Shown here: piece after piece, positions 8,323 through 16,630 of the stretch
How the letters are laid out: each line of letters begins with the position of its first letter
How positions within the stretch are numbered: position 1 is the first letter of the stretch
Source: a virus
Strand: one strand, 5' to 3'
DNA length: 34,865 nucleotides
IMG/VR virus record: IMGVR_UViG_3300033571_010371
Coordinates: 1-34,865 of that record
Made by a program: the position numbers and the translations under genes
The notes under the pieces: model-generated
The model's database searches: none
Seen by the model: only the letters and a program-made list of their open reading frames with translations
Told to the model about the DNA's origin: nothing

Positions 8323-8951
8323 AACCCAAACTTGCTTTGATGGTTGTAACCGATGGTCGTTGGGACTATCTCCAACGAACTCTCGAGTCCGCCGCTCAAT
8401 GTTTAGATTGGCCTTGGCATCAAAAACTTTTGATTGACGATTCAGGGGAAAAACAAGGGTTCAGCCCTGACGGGTTTGATTTTGTGAAAAACATGCCTCG
8501 ACGCGGTTTGGCCGGGGCGATTCAATCCGGTTGGGACGCTATTGACTCGGAAGTGGATTACGTCTTCCACCTCGAGGACGATTTCATTTTCCCTGATGTC
8601 GTAGACCTTGAACTCATGATTGAATTGTTGGAATACGAACCGGAACTCGCCCAAATCGCCTTGTTGCGTCAGCCCTGGTCTCCCCAGGAACAACAAGCCG
8701 GCGGAATCTATGGGGTAGACCCCGTCCGGTTCAAAAATAAATATGGTTTTGTCGAACAACGGCACCTTTTCACATTCAACCCGTGTCTTTATCCGGCTTC
8801 TATCACACGCGAATATGAGGCAGGTTTAGAAGCCGAACTCACTTCGGAATTGTTGAAAGATGGTTGGAGGTTCGGGTATTTGGGCGAACTTGGCGACGAA
8901 CCAAAAACTTTTCACATCGGACTTCGACGCTCAAAGAATTATCAACTATGA
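8319..8951 (+). CDS. Glycosyltransferase-like protein
   Basis: This 210-residue protein starts LALMVVTDGRWDYLQRTL and contains HLEDDFIF with an EDD triad at 86-88, the usual acidic metal site of GT-A fold glycosyltransferases. It is shorter than most family 2 enzymes and has a compact C-terminus, so it may be a minimal version. It overlaps both neighbours by ATGA. Its role as a sugar transferase is inferred from these motifs and from its place in the sugar block. Confidence 0.7.
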   Translation: MKPKLALMVVTDGRWDYLQRTLESAAQCLDWPWHQKLLIDDSGEKQGFSPDGFDFVKNMPRRGLAGAIQSGWDAIDSEVDYVFHLEDDFIFPDVVDLELMIELLEYEPELAQIALLRQPWSPQEQQAGGIYGVDPVRFKNKYGFVEQRHLFTFNPCLYPASITREYEAGLEAELTSELLKDGWRFGYLGELGDEPKTFHIGLRRSKNYQL

Positions 8952-9526
8952 GTCCGGTAGTTGTTCTTTGTGCTGGTGGGCATGGGCAAGATATCGCCGC
9001 CATTTTGAAAGATGCCGGCCAGCCGTTCGCCGGATACTTAGACGACGAAGTCGACGGGCCCGACATTCTCGGCCCCTGCATCGATCTTCATTTATATGAC
9101 CGCTACCTAATCGGGCACAACAACTCTCGAATTCGAGAAGCATTAGACCGGGCTGAAGGAGCAGCGACAGCCATACACCCTTCAGCGGCCGTTCATTCGA
9201 CGCTACAGGCCCTTCCTGGTGTCGTAGTAGGGCAACACGCCACCATCGGCCCCAAAACCCGTCTAGGGCGCCACACACACATCAACGGCAACGTCTTCAT
9301 CACACGCGCGCAAATCGGCGATTTCGTCACCATCGGACCAGGGGCCACGATCTGTGGACACGTCACCATCGGGGCCGGCGCCCAAATCGGCGCAGGAGCT
9401 GTGATTTCCAACCTGGCCGAAATAGGGCCACGGGCCACAATTGGCGCCGGCACCGTTGTTTTACCTCGACAGAACATTCCACCAAACTCCACATGGGTCG
9501 GAGTCCCGGCAAGGCGGATCAAATGA
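8948..9526 (+). CDS. NeuD/PglD-like acetyltransferase with left-handed beta helix
   Basis: This 192-residue protein has a small N-terminal Rossmann-like part (VVVLCAGGHGQDIAAIL) matching the substrate-binding domain of NeuD/PglD sugar acetyltransferases. From about residue 75 it is built of hexapeptide repeats (for example IGPKTRLG, IGDFVTIG, IGAGAQIG), which form the left-handed beta-helix that binds acetyl-CoA. It ends in GVPARRIK, the usual end of this family. It probably acetylates an amino sugar or sialic-acid-like sugar used by the adjacent transferases. The length is typical of the family. It overlaps both neighbours by 4 bases. Confidence 0.85.
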   Translation: MSPVVVLCAGGHGQDIAAILKDAGQPFAGYLDDEVDGPDILGPCIDLHLYDRYLIGHNNSRIREALDRAEGAATAIHPSAAVHSTLQALPGVVVGQHATIGPKTRLGRHTHINGNVFITRAQIGDFVTIGPGATICGHVTIGAGAQIGAGAVISNLAEIGPRATIGAGTVVLPRQNIPPNSTWVGVPARRIK

Positions 9527-10272
9527 AAACCGTGGCAATCACAATGGTTCGAGACGAAGAAGACGTCATCGACTGGACAATCGATCATCTTCTCAACCAG
9601 GGAATCGACCACATCATCGTCGCCGACAACCTCTCTGTAGACGAAACGCCCTGGAAACTCGCAGCCCTCGCCAACACCGGACAAATCACAATCATCCAAG
9701 ACGAAGAACCCGGCTACTACCAGGACGAAAAAATGACCCGGTTAGCCCACATGGCGGCCGACCAGTTCGAAGCCGAATGGGTTCTCCCCTTCGACGCCGA
9801 CGAATACTGGTATTGGACCGGCGGCACCCTCGCCGAATTCTTCAGCAAAACCACCGCCGACATCATCACCGCTACCGGCTGGGACCACATCGCCACCGAC
9901 GACGACGACCCCACCGAACTCAACCCGTTCCGAAGGATCATCCGCCGCCGCCAAAAACCCCAAAAAATGGGCAAAGTAGCGTTCCGATATCACCCCGGCA
10001 TTCACATCGATTTTGGAAACCATTTCCTTTTCAACCATCCCGGCCGACAAGCTCAGGCCCTCAATTATCGCCACTACCAATATCGATCCTTCGAACAACT
10101 CATCAGCAAAGCCCGCAACGGAGCCGCCGCCTACAACGCCACCACCCTCCACCCCACCTACGGGGCGCACTGGCGGCAACTCGGAAACCTCAACGACGCT
10201 GAACTATGGACCACCTGGCGGAAACTATGCGAAGAAACCGGCCTCATCAACGATCCGGCCCCCATGCCATGA
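9523..10272 (+). CDS. Glycosyltransferase family 2-like protein
   Basis: This 249-residue protein opens with MKTVAITMVRDEEDVIDWTI, the signature of family 2/92-like transferases, and has the catalytic metal motif DADE at 91-94 in LPFDADEYW. A conserved-looking HPGIHIDFGNH segment lies near 170. Coding-strand composition is strongly rich in A and C compared with the preceding two genes. Start is the ATGA overlap with the acetyltransferase. It likely acts with its neighbours in decorating a virion component; this is inferred from context. Confidence 0.8.
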   Translation: MKTVAITMVRDEEDVIDWTIDHLLNQGIDHIIVADNLSVDETPWKLAALANTGQITIIQDEEPGYYQDEKMTRLAHMAADQFEAEWVLPFDADEYWYWTGGTLAEFFSKTTADIITATGWDHIATDDDDPTELNPFRRIIRRRQKPQKMGKVAFRYHPGIHIDFGNHFLFNHPGRQAQALNYRHYQYRSFEQLISKARNGAAAYNATTLHPTYGAHWRQLGNLNDAELWTTWRKLCEETGLINDPAPMP

Positions 10273-10943
10273 CCGTCGCAGTCATCATCCCCACCTTCAA
10301 CCGGCTTGAACTGACACAAAACTGTCTCAACTCCATCGCCAGACACGACCCGATCTACGAACTCATCATCGTCGACAACGGATCCACAGACGGAACCGAT
10401 CAACTCGCCACCATCGCCCTTGAAACTAATAAAGGTTTCGCCTATGCCTGCAACGCCGGGGCCGACCTCGCAACATCAGACCGCCTTATCTTCCTCAACA
10501 ATGACACCATCGTTCACCCCAACTGGACATCATTTACCGAACTTCTAGACGAACCTGAAATCGGAGTAGTGGGGCCGAAACTCATCTACCCCGACTGCCA
10601 AATCCAATCCGCCGGAATCGCCGTTGACTTCACACGGCCCCCAGGATTAGAAGCCTGGAACCTAAACACAGATTGGGCAACCACCCCCGCCGACGTTGAC
10701 GCCATCACCGGGGCATGTCTCGGCATCCGAAAAGAACTATTCCACCAACTCGGAGGCTTCGATATCGGGTACTGGAACGGCTACGAAGACGTCGACCTCT
10801 GCCTCGCATCCATACAAAAAGGATTCCGCAACGTCTACGATCCAAGGGCAACTGTGACCCATCTAGAGTCCCAATCCGGTCCGGCACGTTGGGCCGCCGT
10901 CACTGAGAACGTGACCCGACTTCGAAACAAATGGAGCCAATAA
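10269..10943 (+). CDS. Glycosyltransferase family 2 (rhamnosyl/galactosyl type)
   Basis: This 224-residue protein is the most typical family 2 glycosyltransferase of the block. It has VAVIIPTFNR at the N-terminus, IIVDNGSTDGT (about 33-43), RLIFLNNDT with the NND metal motif (77-79), GACLGIRKELF, and GGFDIGYWNGYEDVDLC with the likely catalytic base ED near 172. It ends the sugar block: its TAA overlaps the next start (TAATG), which begins the connector genes, so the sugar genes are translated with the virion genes. Confidence 0.88.
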   Translation: MTVAVIIPTFNRLELTQNCLNSIARHDPIYELIIVDNGSTDGTDQLATIALETNKGFAYACNAGADLATSDRLIFLNNDTIVHPNWTSFTELLDEPEIGVVGPKLIYPDCQIQSAGIAVDFTRPPGLEAWNLNTDWATTPADVDAITGACLGIRKELFHQLGGFDIGYWNGYEDVDLCLASIQKGFRNVYDPRATVTHLESQSGPARWAAVTENVTRLRNKWSQ

Positions 10944-11578
10944 TGGCAATCACCAACGGCTACGCCACCCTAAACGACTTCAAAACCTATCTTTTCCCCT
11001 CATCAAATTACGGGACATCCGAAGACCCGCAAATGGAAGCCGCGATCGAAGCCGCATCGCGAAGCATCGACGCCTACACCTCAAGAAGGTTTTATTCTGA
11101 TTCCACAGTTAGCGCGCGCGTCTACTACGCAGACAGTCCGATCCGTTGCGTCATCGACGATTTCTCAACCATCACAGGGTTGATTATAAAAACCGATACT
11201 GGCGATAATGGCACTTACGATCAGACGTGGGATAGCACCGAATATGTTTTGGAACCCATCAACAGCGAAATCGGTGGCATTTCCGGTCAGCCTTACAACA
11301 CCATCATTGCCACGATCCCCAAAATGTTTCCTACAACCGGTCGACGCCCTCGAGTCCAAGTAACGGCCAAATGGGGTTGGGCCGCTGTCCCCAACACTAT
11401 TTTTCAGTCGTGCCTTATCCAGGCGGCAAGGGTTTATCGTCGGGCACAAACCCCCGAAGGGTTCGCAGCTGGCGAAGGATTCGGCGCCATCCGAGTTTCA
11501 ACACGCCTCGACCCTGACGTCCAAATGATGATCGCCCCATATCGTCGACAAGGCGGACAAGGTCTGGTCATCGGATGA
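10943..11578 (+). CDS. Head-tail connector protein (gp6/adaptor-like)
   Basis: This 211-residue protein begins with YATLNDFKTYL and has helical segments followed by ASRSIDAYTSRRFY, a pattern of the head-completion/adaptor proteins that extend the portal ring (HK97 gp6 family). GGAG (10933-10936) sits before ATG 10943. An in-frame ATG at 10931 is less well placed. It overlaps the preceding glycosyltransferase by one base and the next gene by four. Function is assigned from sequence character and position. Confidence 0.78.
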   Translation: MAITNGYATLNDFKTYLFPSSNYGTSEDPQMEAAIEAASRSIDAYTSRRFYSDSTVSARVYYADSPIRCVIDDFSTITGLIIKTDTGDNGTYDQTWDSTEYVLEPINSEIGGISGQPYNTIIATIPKMFPTTGRRPRVQVTAKWGWAAVPNTIFQSCLIQAARVYRRAQTPEGFAAGEGFGAIRVSTRLDPDVQMMIAPYRRQGGQGLVIG

Positions 11579-11970
11579 ACCTCGCATCAGTTAGGGCCGG
11601 CATCACCAACACACTCCAAAACATCAACAACCTCCGCATTTACGAATGGATCCCCTCCCAAATTTCACCGCCCGCCGCTGTGGTTTCACTCGGAACAGGT
11701 CAATTCGACTCCGACAACCTTGACGGAATGCTTGTCGGCTACGGAGTCCTGGTGATGCTCACCAGGGCAGACGACCAAAAAGGTCAGGAACGCCTTGACG
11801 AATTTTTAGGGCAGGGCACAAACTCGATTTATCATGTCATCGACGCAAACCCCTCTCTGAACGGGGCTTGTGACTCATGTCGGGTAACCAGTTGGAACAA
11901 CCCCGGGACTTTCAACATTGGCGGAATCGAATATTTGGGGGTCGAAGTAACCCTCGAGGTTCTCGGCTGA
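11575..11970 (+). CDS. Tail terminator / head-tail joining protein
   Basis: This 131-residue protein has the layout of actinophage proteins that cap the tail tube: an N-terminal helix (LASVRAGITNTL), a beta strand region ending PPAAVVSLG, a short helix with DDQKGQERLDEFLG, and a C-terminal strand YLGVEVTLEVLG. It lies between connector and major tail protein genes as expected. It begins in an ATGA overlap. Head-tail stopper is the alternative role. Confidence 0.68.
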   Translation: MNLASVRAGITNTLQNINNLRIYEWIPSQISPPAAVVSLGTGQFDSDNLDGMLVGYGVLVMLTRADDQKGQERLDEFLGQGTNSIYHVIDANPSLNGACDSCRVTSWNNPGTFNIGGIEYLGVEVTLEVLG

Positions 11971-13005
11971 ATGCGGATTCTCACAGTAGAACCCGGGCCG
12001 GCTTTCTCAGTCGCAGACGTCCACAGAGGCTGGTTGAAAGCCTTTCAACGGACAGGAAACCAAACTCACAACTTCAATCTTGCCGACCGAATCAACTTTT
12101 GCGAAAACGCCATCAGAGGCAAAGTCCCTGAAGCGGAAAAAGGGCATACAGCGGCACGCATGGTCGGAGAACAATTACGCGCCGTCTGTTTCGACTTTTG
12201 GCCCGATCTTGTCGTCATAACTTCAGCGTTTCTGGTACCGCCCGAAACTTTCGACATCATCCGATCACGCGGAATCAAAATCGCAGTAGTCCTCACGGAA
12301 TCACCCTACGAAGACCCTTCACAGCAACCCATCGCCGCCAGAGCCGACATAGCGTTCATCAACGACCCCAGCAACTTGGATCAATACCGGCTCACCCAAC
12401 CAAATACGTTTTACAGCCCCCAGGCGTATGACCCCGAAATTCATTACCGTCGACCAGTCCAAGACGACCTCCGTTCCGATTTCGCCTGGGTAGGAACAGC
12501 GTTCCCTTCCCGAATCGCCTTCTTCGAACAAGTCAACTGGGACGGGATAAACGTTGCTTTAGCCGGAAATTGGCAGGAACTAGACGAAAATTCACCGTTA
12601 CAACAATTCCTCATTCATGATGACGGCTGTTTCGCCAACGAAGACGCCGCAAACCTTTATTCATCAACTCATGTTTCGGCCAACCTATATCGAAAAGAAG
12701 GCGCCGCCGGCTTCGACACCGGATGGGCCATGGGGCCTCGAGAAATTGAACTAGCAGCAACAGGAACCTTTTTTCTTCGCGAACCCCGCCCCGAGTCCGA
12801 CCATGTCCTCCCCATGCTTCCTTCATTCGCAAACGCCGAAGACTTTGGTGAGAAACTAGGATGGTGGCTTCACCATCCCCAGCAACGCGAAGCAGCAGCG
12901 TTGAAAGCCCGAAACGCAGTAGCGGACCGGACCTTCGACAATAATGTCCGGCAAATGCTGGAACATGTCTCAGCTCTTCCGACCATCCCGACGGGCCGGC
13001 AGTAA
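11971..13005 (+). CDS. CgeB-like glycosyltransferase inserted among tail genes
   Basis: This 344-residue protein resembles the CgeB/DUF3880 type of GT-B fold glycosyltransferase: an N-terminal Rossmann-like half with PDLVVITSAFLVP and a Ser/Thr-rich middle (VVLTESPYEDP), then FAWVGTAFPSRIAFFEQV and a C-terminal half with GFDTGWAMGPREIELAATGTFFLRE (donor-site-like, about residues 250-275) and FANAEDFGEKLGWWL. Such proteins transfer sugars, and some sit in phage and spore glycosylation systems. The gene abuts the tail terminator stop directly and precedes the major tail protein, which is the obvious candidate target. The specificity is unknown. Confidence 0.75.
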   Translation: MRILTVEPGPAFSVADVHRGWLKAFQRTGNQTHNFNLADRINFCENAIRGKVPEAEKGHTAARMVGEQLRAVCFDFWPDLVVITSAFLVPPETFDIIRSRGIKIAVVLTESPYEDPSQQPIAARADIAFINDPSNLDQYRLTQPNTFYSPQAYDPEIHYRRPVQDDLRSDFAWVGTAFPSRIAFFEQVNWDGINVALAGNWQELDENSPLQQFLIHDDGCFANEDAANLYSSTHVSANLYRKEGAAGFDTGWAMGPREIELAATGTFFLREPRPESDHVLPMLPSFANAEDFGEKLGWWLHHPQQREAAALKARNAVADRTFDNNVRQMLEHVSALPTIPTGRQ

Positions 13006-13038
13006 ACCCCAAAACCCCAACTCTCCAAGGAGAAACCA

Positions 13039-13443
13039 ATGGCACGTCGCCACGGCCGCAACGGTCGCCTTTATCTCGGCATTGCTACCAGTGCTGCCGC
13101 CCCGTCTTCTGTCGCATTCCTCAAGCAGTGGTCAGCGGAGTTTGCCGTAGACACCGCTGAAGTCACGTCATTCGGTGACACAAACAAAGTCTATGTTTCG
13201 GGTCTCCCTGACGCTCAGGGCAGCTTCTCCGGATACTTCGACGACGCCACCGCTCAGTCCTACACCGCCGCCGTCGATGGTGATGCGCGCAAGTTTTACT
13301 TGTATCCCGACATCACTAACGCTCCGACCGTGTATTGGTACGGAACCGGCTTCTTCGACTTCTCAGTCGATTCGCCCGTCGACGGTCCCATCACCGTTTC
13401 GGGCAGCTGGCGCGCCGCCAGCACCATCGCCAAGAACGGCTGA
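13039..13443 (+). CDS. Major tail protein
   Basis: This 134-residue protein is at the position of the tail tube subunit and has the expected beta-rich composition with the motif GSFSGYFDDATAQ and a Gly/Ser-rich end, GPITVSGSWRAAS. It has one of the best ribosome binding sites in the window, AAGGAG at 13027-13032, six bases before ATG, which fits a highly made structural protein. It is at the short end for tail tube proteins. The next gene starts in its stop codon (TGATG). Confidence 0.82.
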   Translation: MARRHGRNGRLYLGIATSAAAPSSVAFLKQWSAEFAVDTAEVTSFGDTNKVYVSGLPDAQGSFSGYFDDATAQSYTAAVDGDARKFYLYPDITNAPTVYWYGTGFFDFSVDSPVDGPITVSGSWRAASTIAKNG

Positions 13444-13874
13444 TGGCTGTAGGCGCTGGGGTTTATGTCAGCAACCTGGCCGAGGTTCGGAAGTATCTGA
13501 GGAAGATACATCCGGACCTCGTCCCGGTTCTACGCGAAGACCTCAAAACCGCCATCATCATCAACACAATCCCTGCCATTCTTCGCCGGGTGCCATCAAA
13601 GTCGAATCGTGCCAGATTCACTGTCAAAGCCCGAGCTGGTGGAAACACTCTCTATGTTTTGGCTGGCGGCAAATCTTCAGTGGCCCCATATTTCGGTTGG
13701 CTGGATTTCGGTGGCACCCTCAAAAACAGGGGCAGGGGAAGAAACACCACAATTGTTCGGCCTATCATCAAAAAAGGCCGATATGTCTACCCTGGCATCA
13801 TGGAAACTCAAGACAGACTTGTGGAAGCCGCCGGCCGCGCAGTTGACAAAGCCGTCCAATCCGCTCTGAGATAA
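13443..13874 (+). CDS. HK97 gp10-like tail/connector component
   Basis: This 143-residue protein is basic, with an N-terminal helix (NLAEVRKYLRKI), a central RRVPSKSNRARFTV segment, then PYFGWLDFGGT and a C-terminal amphipathic helix LVEAAGRAVDKAVQSALR. The GxLDFGG-type motif and the closing helix match the gp10-family proteins found between tail terminator and tape measure genes. It starts in a TGATG overlap with the major tail protein. It is unusual, but not rare, that this gene follows the tail tube gene. Confidence 0.6.
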   Translation: MAVGAGVYVSNLAEVRKYLRKIHPDLVPVLREDLKTAIIINTIPAILRRVPSKSNRARFTVKARAGGNTLYVLAGGKSSVAPYFGWLDFGGTLKNRGRGRNTTIVRPIIKKGRYVYPGIMETQDRLVEAAGRAVDKAVQSALR

Positions 13875-13889
13875 AGGAACAGCCCGATC

Positions 13890-14186
13890 ATGTTCGCAAA
13901 ATATCGGATCACCCATCAAGACGAGACAGTGACCGAAGTTGAAGGCCGCAAAGTTGACGCCGTCAAGTTCGAACGTCGATTCAAAATGCCGGTATCAAAC
14001 CTTTTCGTAGACGGAGGGTTATACACCGAACATCTATGGTTCTTTGGTTGGTGCGCCGAAAAACGCGTCAATTCTGAACTACCCGATTTTGATGAATGGA
14101 TGGAATCGGTAAACGGGGTCGAAATCGTCATGGAAGACGAAACCGAAGAACACCCTACGGACCCGAGTTCTTCACCCTCGCTGTAG
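13890..14186 (+). CDS. Tail assembly chaperone, short form (gpG-like)
   Basis: This 98-residue protein sits directly upstream of the tape measure gene, the standard place of the gpG-like chaperone that keeps the tape measure soluble during tail assembly. It has a beta-like N-terminal part (FAKYRITHQDETV) and ends in a low-complexity Glu/Ser/Pro tail, typical of gpG. A second open frame, -1 relative to it, continues to 14329 without a good start of its own, suggesting a frameshifted long form. GGAAC at about 13876 acts as a weak ribosome binding site. Confidence 0.72.
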   Translation: MFAKYRITHQDETVTEVEGRKVDAVKFERRFKMPVSNLFVDGGLYTEHLWFFGWCAEKRVNSELPDFDEWMESVNGVEIVMEDETEEHPTDPSSSPSL

Positions 14187-14329
14187 CAGCGTTGGCGATC
14201 GACTCGGGGATCCCGATGACAACCCTTCTCGAGGAACCCGACCATTACCTCGACGCAATGTTCGAAGTCCAAACCAGACGCCGAGAAGCCACCGAATACG
14301 GACCGGATGCGAAGCGTTGGGACGAATGA
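14096..14329 (+). CDS. Tail assembly chaperone extension in -1 frame (gpGT-like)
   Basis: The -1 frame is open from 14096 to 14329. From about 14160 it encodes protein-like sequence (YGPEFFTLAVAALAIDSG, LLEEPDHYLDAMFEVQTRRRE), while the first 20 residues look like a shadow of the chaperone frame. No ribosome binding site precedes a suitable start. This matches the G/GT arrangement, where a programmed -1 shift makes a longer chaperone. The slip must occur between 14096 and 14186, yet I see no canonical X-XXY-YYZ heptamer in frame. An independent start at ATG 14216 remains possible. Confidence 0.6.
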   Translation: MDGIGKRGRNRHGRRNRRTPYGPEFFTLAVAALAIDSGIPMTTLLEEPDHYLDAMFEVQTRRREATEYGPDAKRWDE

Positions 14330-14338
14330 GGAACCAAA

Positions 14339-16630
14339 ATGGCCGGTGACAAAAGGGAAGTGAGGGTCGCCGTTGTAGGTGACGCCGCACAACTCCAACG
14401 CGAACTTCAAAAAGCCGAAGGCAAACTCGCCGGCTTCGGTGACAACGCCAAAAAGTCGGGCGATATTCTCCGCTCAGCTCTTTTCGGAGGAGCGGTTCTT
14501 TACGGGGCGAAGCAATTAGTGGACGCCGCCGGCAGTCTCCAACAGTCAATCGGTGGAACTGGCGCAGTGTTTGAAGACGCCGCTGGTTCAGTAAGCCAAT
14601 TTTCCAAAGAAGCCGCCAACCTTGTTGGACTTTCGGAGAATGCGGCTCGGACATTGACAAGCCGATTGGGGGCGTCCCTCAAAGGTTTCGGCATGTCGAC
14701 CGAAGAAGCGGCCAAACAAGCAGTGAACCTGACAACAATCGGCGCCGATCTTGCCGCCACTTTGGGCGGCAAAACTGACGACGCAGGAGCCGCCCTGGGA
14801 TCTGCATTGCGCGGAGAATACGACCCCCTGGAACGGTTTGGAATCGCCCTCAAAGCCTCCGAAGTGAACGCTAAGGCTGTGGCGATGGGGTTGGCGGCCT
14901 CGGAATCTGATGTGTCGGCATACGCCAAAGGGCAAGCCTCCCTTGCACTCATCACCGAACGGTCCGCATTTGCACAAGGCCAGTTCGCCAGGGAGGCTGA
15001 TACAGCCCAAGGACAGGCGCAGAGAGCCTCCGCAAGCATGGAAGACGCCTCCGCCAAACTTGGGGAATCATTACTTCCGATCTACACAAACATTCAAAAA
15101 GCAGTTAGCACAGCGGCAACAGCGTTCGGGGCTTTGCCGGATTCGATGCAAACCGGAGTTATCGCTTTCGTAGGGGTGGCCGCTGTTGCGAAACCTGCCA
15201 CAGAGGCAATCGGTTTCATGGTTTCGGCTGTGAAAATGGTTCCAGATTTATTCAACCGGGCGGCCCTAAAGGCCTACGACATGGCCGGTGCGATCGACAC
15301 AGCCGGCGCGAAGGCAAAGTCATCAGCGGCCAGCCTCGGAAAAATTGGGTTAGCCGCCGCCGGAGTTTTCGCAGTCGCCGAAGGATTCAAAGCAATCATT
15401 GCCGCTCAGGCAGATTTCAGTTCTACAGACGTCGAACGTGTCACCGCCTCCCTCAAAACCTTCGCCGGTGACGATGTCGGGGGTGTCCTCGCCGAAGACA
15501 TCAACAAGCTTCGTGACGCCATCAAATCTCTTGACAACACCAGCGGCACTTTCAACCAGTTGAAACTTGGGTTTAGCCAATACATCGGACAAGGCGAAAC
15601 AGACAAAGCGCGCAAATCGGTTGAAGCCGTAGATGACGCTTTGAAATCATTGTTTGAACAGGACCCGACGACCGCCGGATCCGCATATCAAAAACTGTTG
15701 TCCGATCTTGGCATTTCCGCCGAAAAAGGCCAGAAACTATTTGACGGATACGCCGGAGCCGTCGAAGACGCAAAACTTGCGACAGACGACTTGAAAAACC
15801 CGGTTGAAAACGCAACTCAGGCTTTGACCGATGAAGCCGTCGAAGCCGACAAAGCAAAAAAGGCTTTGGAAGATTTGTATGAAGTCACAACAGACCTTTT
15901 CGGTGCAAACATTTCTCTTGAAGAAGCCCAAATCGCTACTCGGAAAGCATTGACGGAATACACAAAAAGTTTGACTGACGGGAGTCTCACGGCCGACGAC
16001 CGTTTGGAAAAAGAACTTGCTTTGACAAAAGCAATCGAAAAAGAATCTGAAGCCGCCCTCGAGGCCGCAACCGCTCAAAGCATCCTTCAAAATAAAACGT
16101 TGACGGCCGGGGAATCAGCAAAAATCCAGTCGGACAAACTGATGGAACTTGCCGACACTCTCGCCCCCGATTCTCCGGTGAGGAAGCGGGTCCAAGGGCT
16201 TGCCTACGATTTGTTGGTGTTGTCTTTGCAAAAACCCAAAATTGAAGTTCAAGCTGAAACCACTGAAGCCGAAAGAAAAATTCGGACCTTGTTGGGTTTG
16301 ACTGGTGAATTGACCGGAGAATACGGGCAGGGACTCGGATTCAAAAAGCGCGCGTCGGGTGGTCCTGTCGACTCGGGTAGTCCGTACCTGGTGGGAGAGA
16401 AAGGCCCTGAACTGTTTATCCCATCGGGTTACGGTCGCATCATTGATGCTTTCTCAACCAGCAAAGCACTTCTCAGCAACGCCGGAGCCGGCATGGGTGG
16501 CAACAGTGGCAACAATGTCACTATCAACGTCAATGTTGCCCCGACCGCCGACAAAGCCGCCATTGGACAAACCATTGTCGAAGCAATATCTAGTTACGAA
16601 CGCCGCTCCGGTCCCGGGTGGAGATCATGA
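14339..16630 (+). CDS. Tape measure protein
   Basis: This 763-residue protein is the longest of the tail genes and sets tail length. The N-terminal part (to about 250) has Ala-rich helices and the family pattern SLQQSIGGTGAVFEDAA, TIGADLAATLGG and LGSALRGEYDPLERFG. Hydrophobic segments occur around 265-350, followed by long charged helices. The C-terminus has the motif GGPVDSGSPYLVGEKGPELF common to many siphovirus tape measures. At about 0.15 nm per residue the tail would be near 115 nm. GAGGA (14328-14332) precedes ATG 14339. No lysozyme or peptidase domain is visible in it. Confidence 0.93.
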   Translation: MAGDKREVRVAVVGDAAQLQRELQKAEGKLAGFGDNAKKSGDILRSALFGGAVLYGAKQLVDAAGSLQQSIGGTGAVFEDAAGSVSQFSKEAANLVGLSENAARTLTSRLGASLKGFGMSTEEAAKQAVNLTTIGADLAATLGGKTDDAGAALGSALRGEYDPLERFGIALKASEVNAKAVAMGLAASESDVSAYAKGQASLALITERSAFAQGQFAREADTAQGQAQRASASMEDASAKLGESLLPIYTNIQKAVSTAATAFGALPDSMQTGVIAFVGVAAVAKPATEAIGFMVSAVKMVPDLFNRAALKAYDMAGAIDTAGAKAKSSAASLGKIGLAAAGVFAVAEGFKAIIAAQADFSSTDVERVTASLKTFAGDDVGGVLAEDINKLRDAIKSLDNTSGTFNQLKLGFSQYIGQGETDKARKSVEAVDDALKSLFEQDPTTAGSAYQKLLSDLGISAEKGQKLFDGYAGAVEDAKLATDDLKNPVENATQALTDEAVEADKAKKALEDLYEVTTDLFGANISLEEAQIATRKALTEYTKSLTDGSLTADDRLEKELALTKAIEKESEAALEAATAQSILQNKTLTAGESAKIQSDKLMELADTLAPDSPVRKRVQGLAYDLLVLSLQKPKIEVQAETTEAERKIRTLLGLTGELTGEYGQGLGFKKRASGGPVDSGSPYLVGEKGPELFIPSGYGRIIDAFSTSKALLSNAGAGMGGNSGNNVTINVNVAPTADKAAIGQTIVEAISSYERRSGPGWRS

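Noticed and set aside
8946-10403. Minus-strand and alternative-frame readings in the sugar block
   Set aside because: They are Arg/Gly/Val-rich shadows, while the + frames carry glycosyltransferase and hexapeptide motifs and overlap neatly by ATGA.
14500-15057. Long minus-strand frame inside the tape measure gene
   Set aside because: It is the antisense shadow of a GC-rich Ala-rich gene, with no ribosome binding site; the + strand frame has clear tape measure features.
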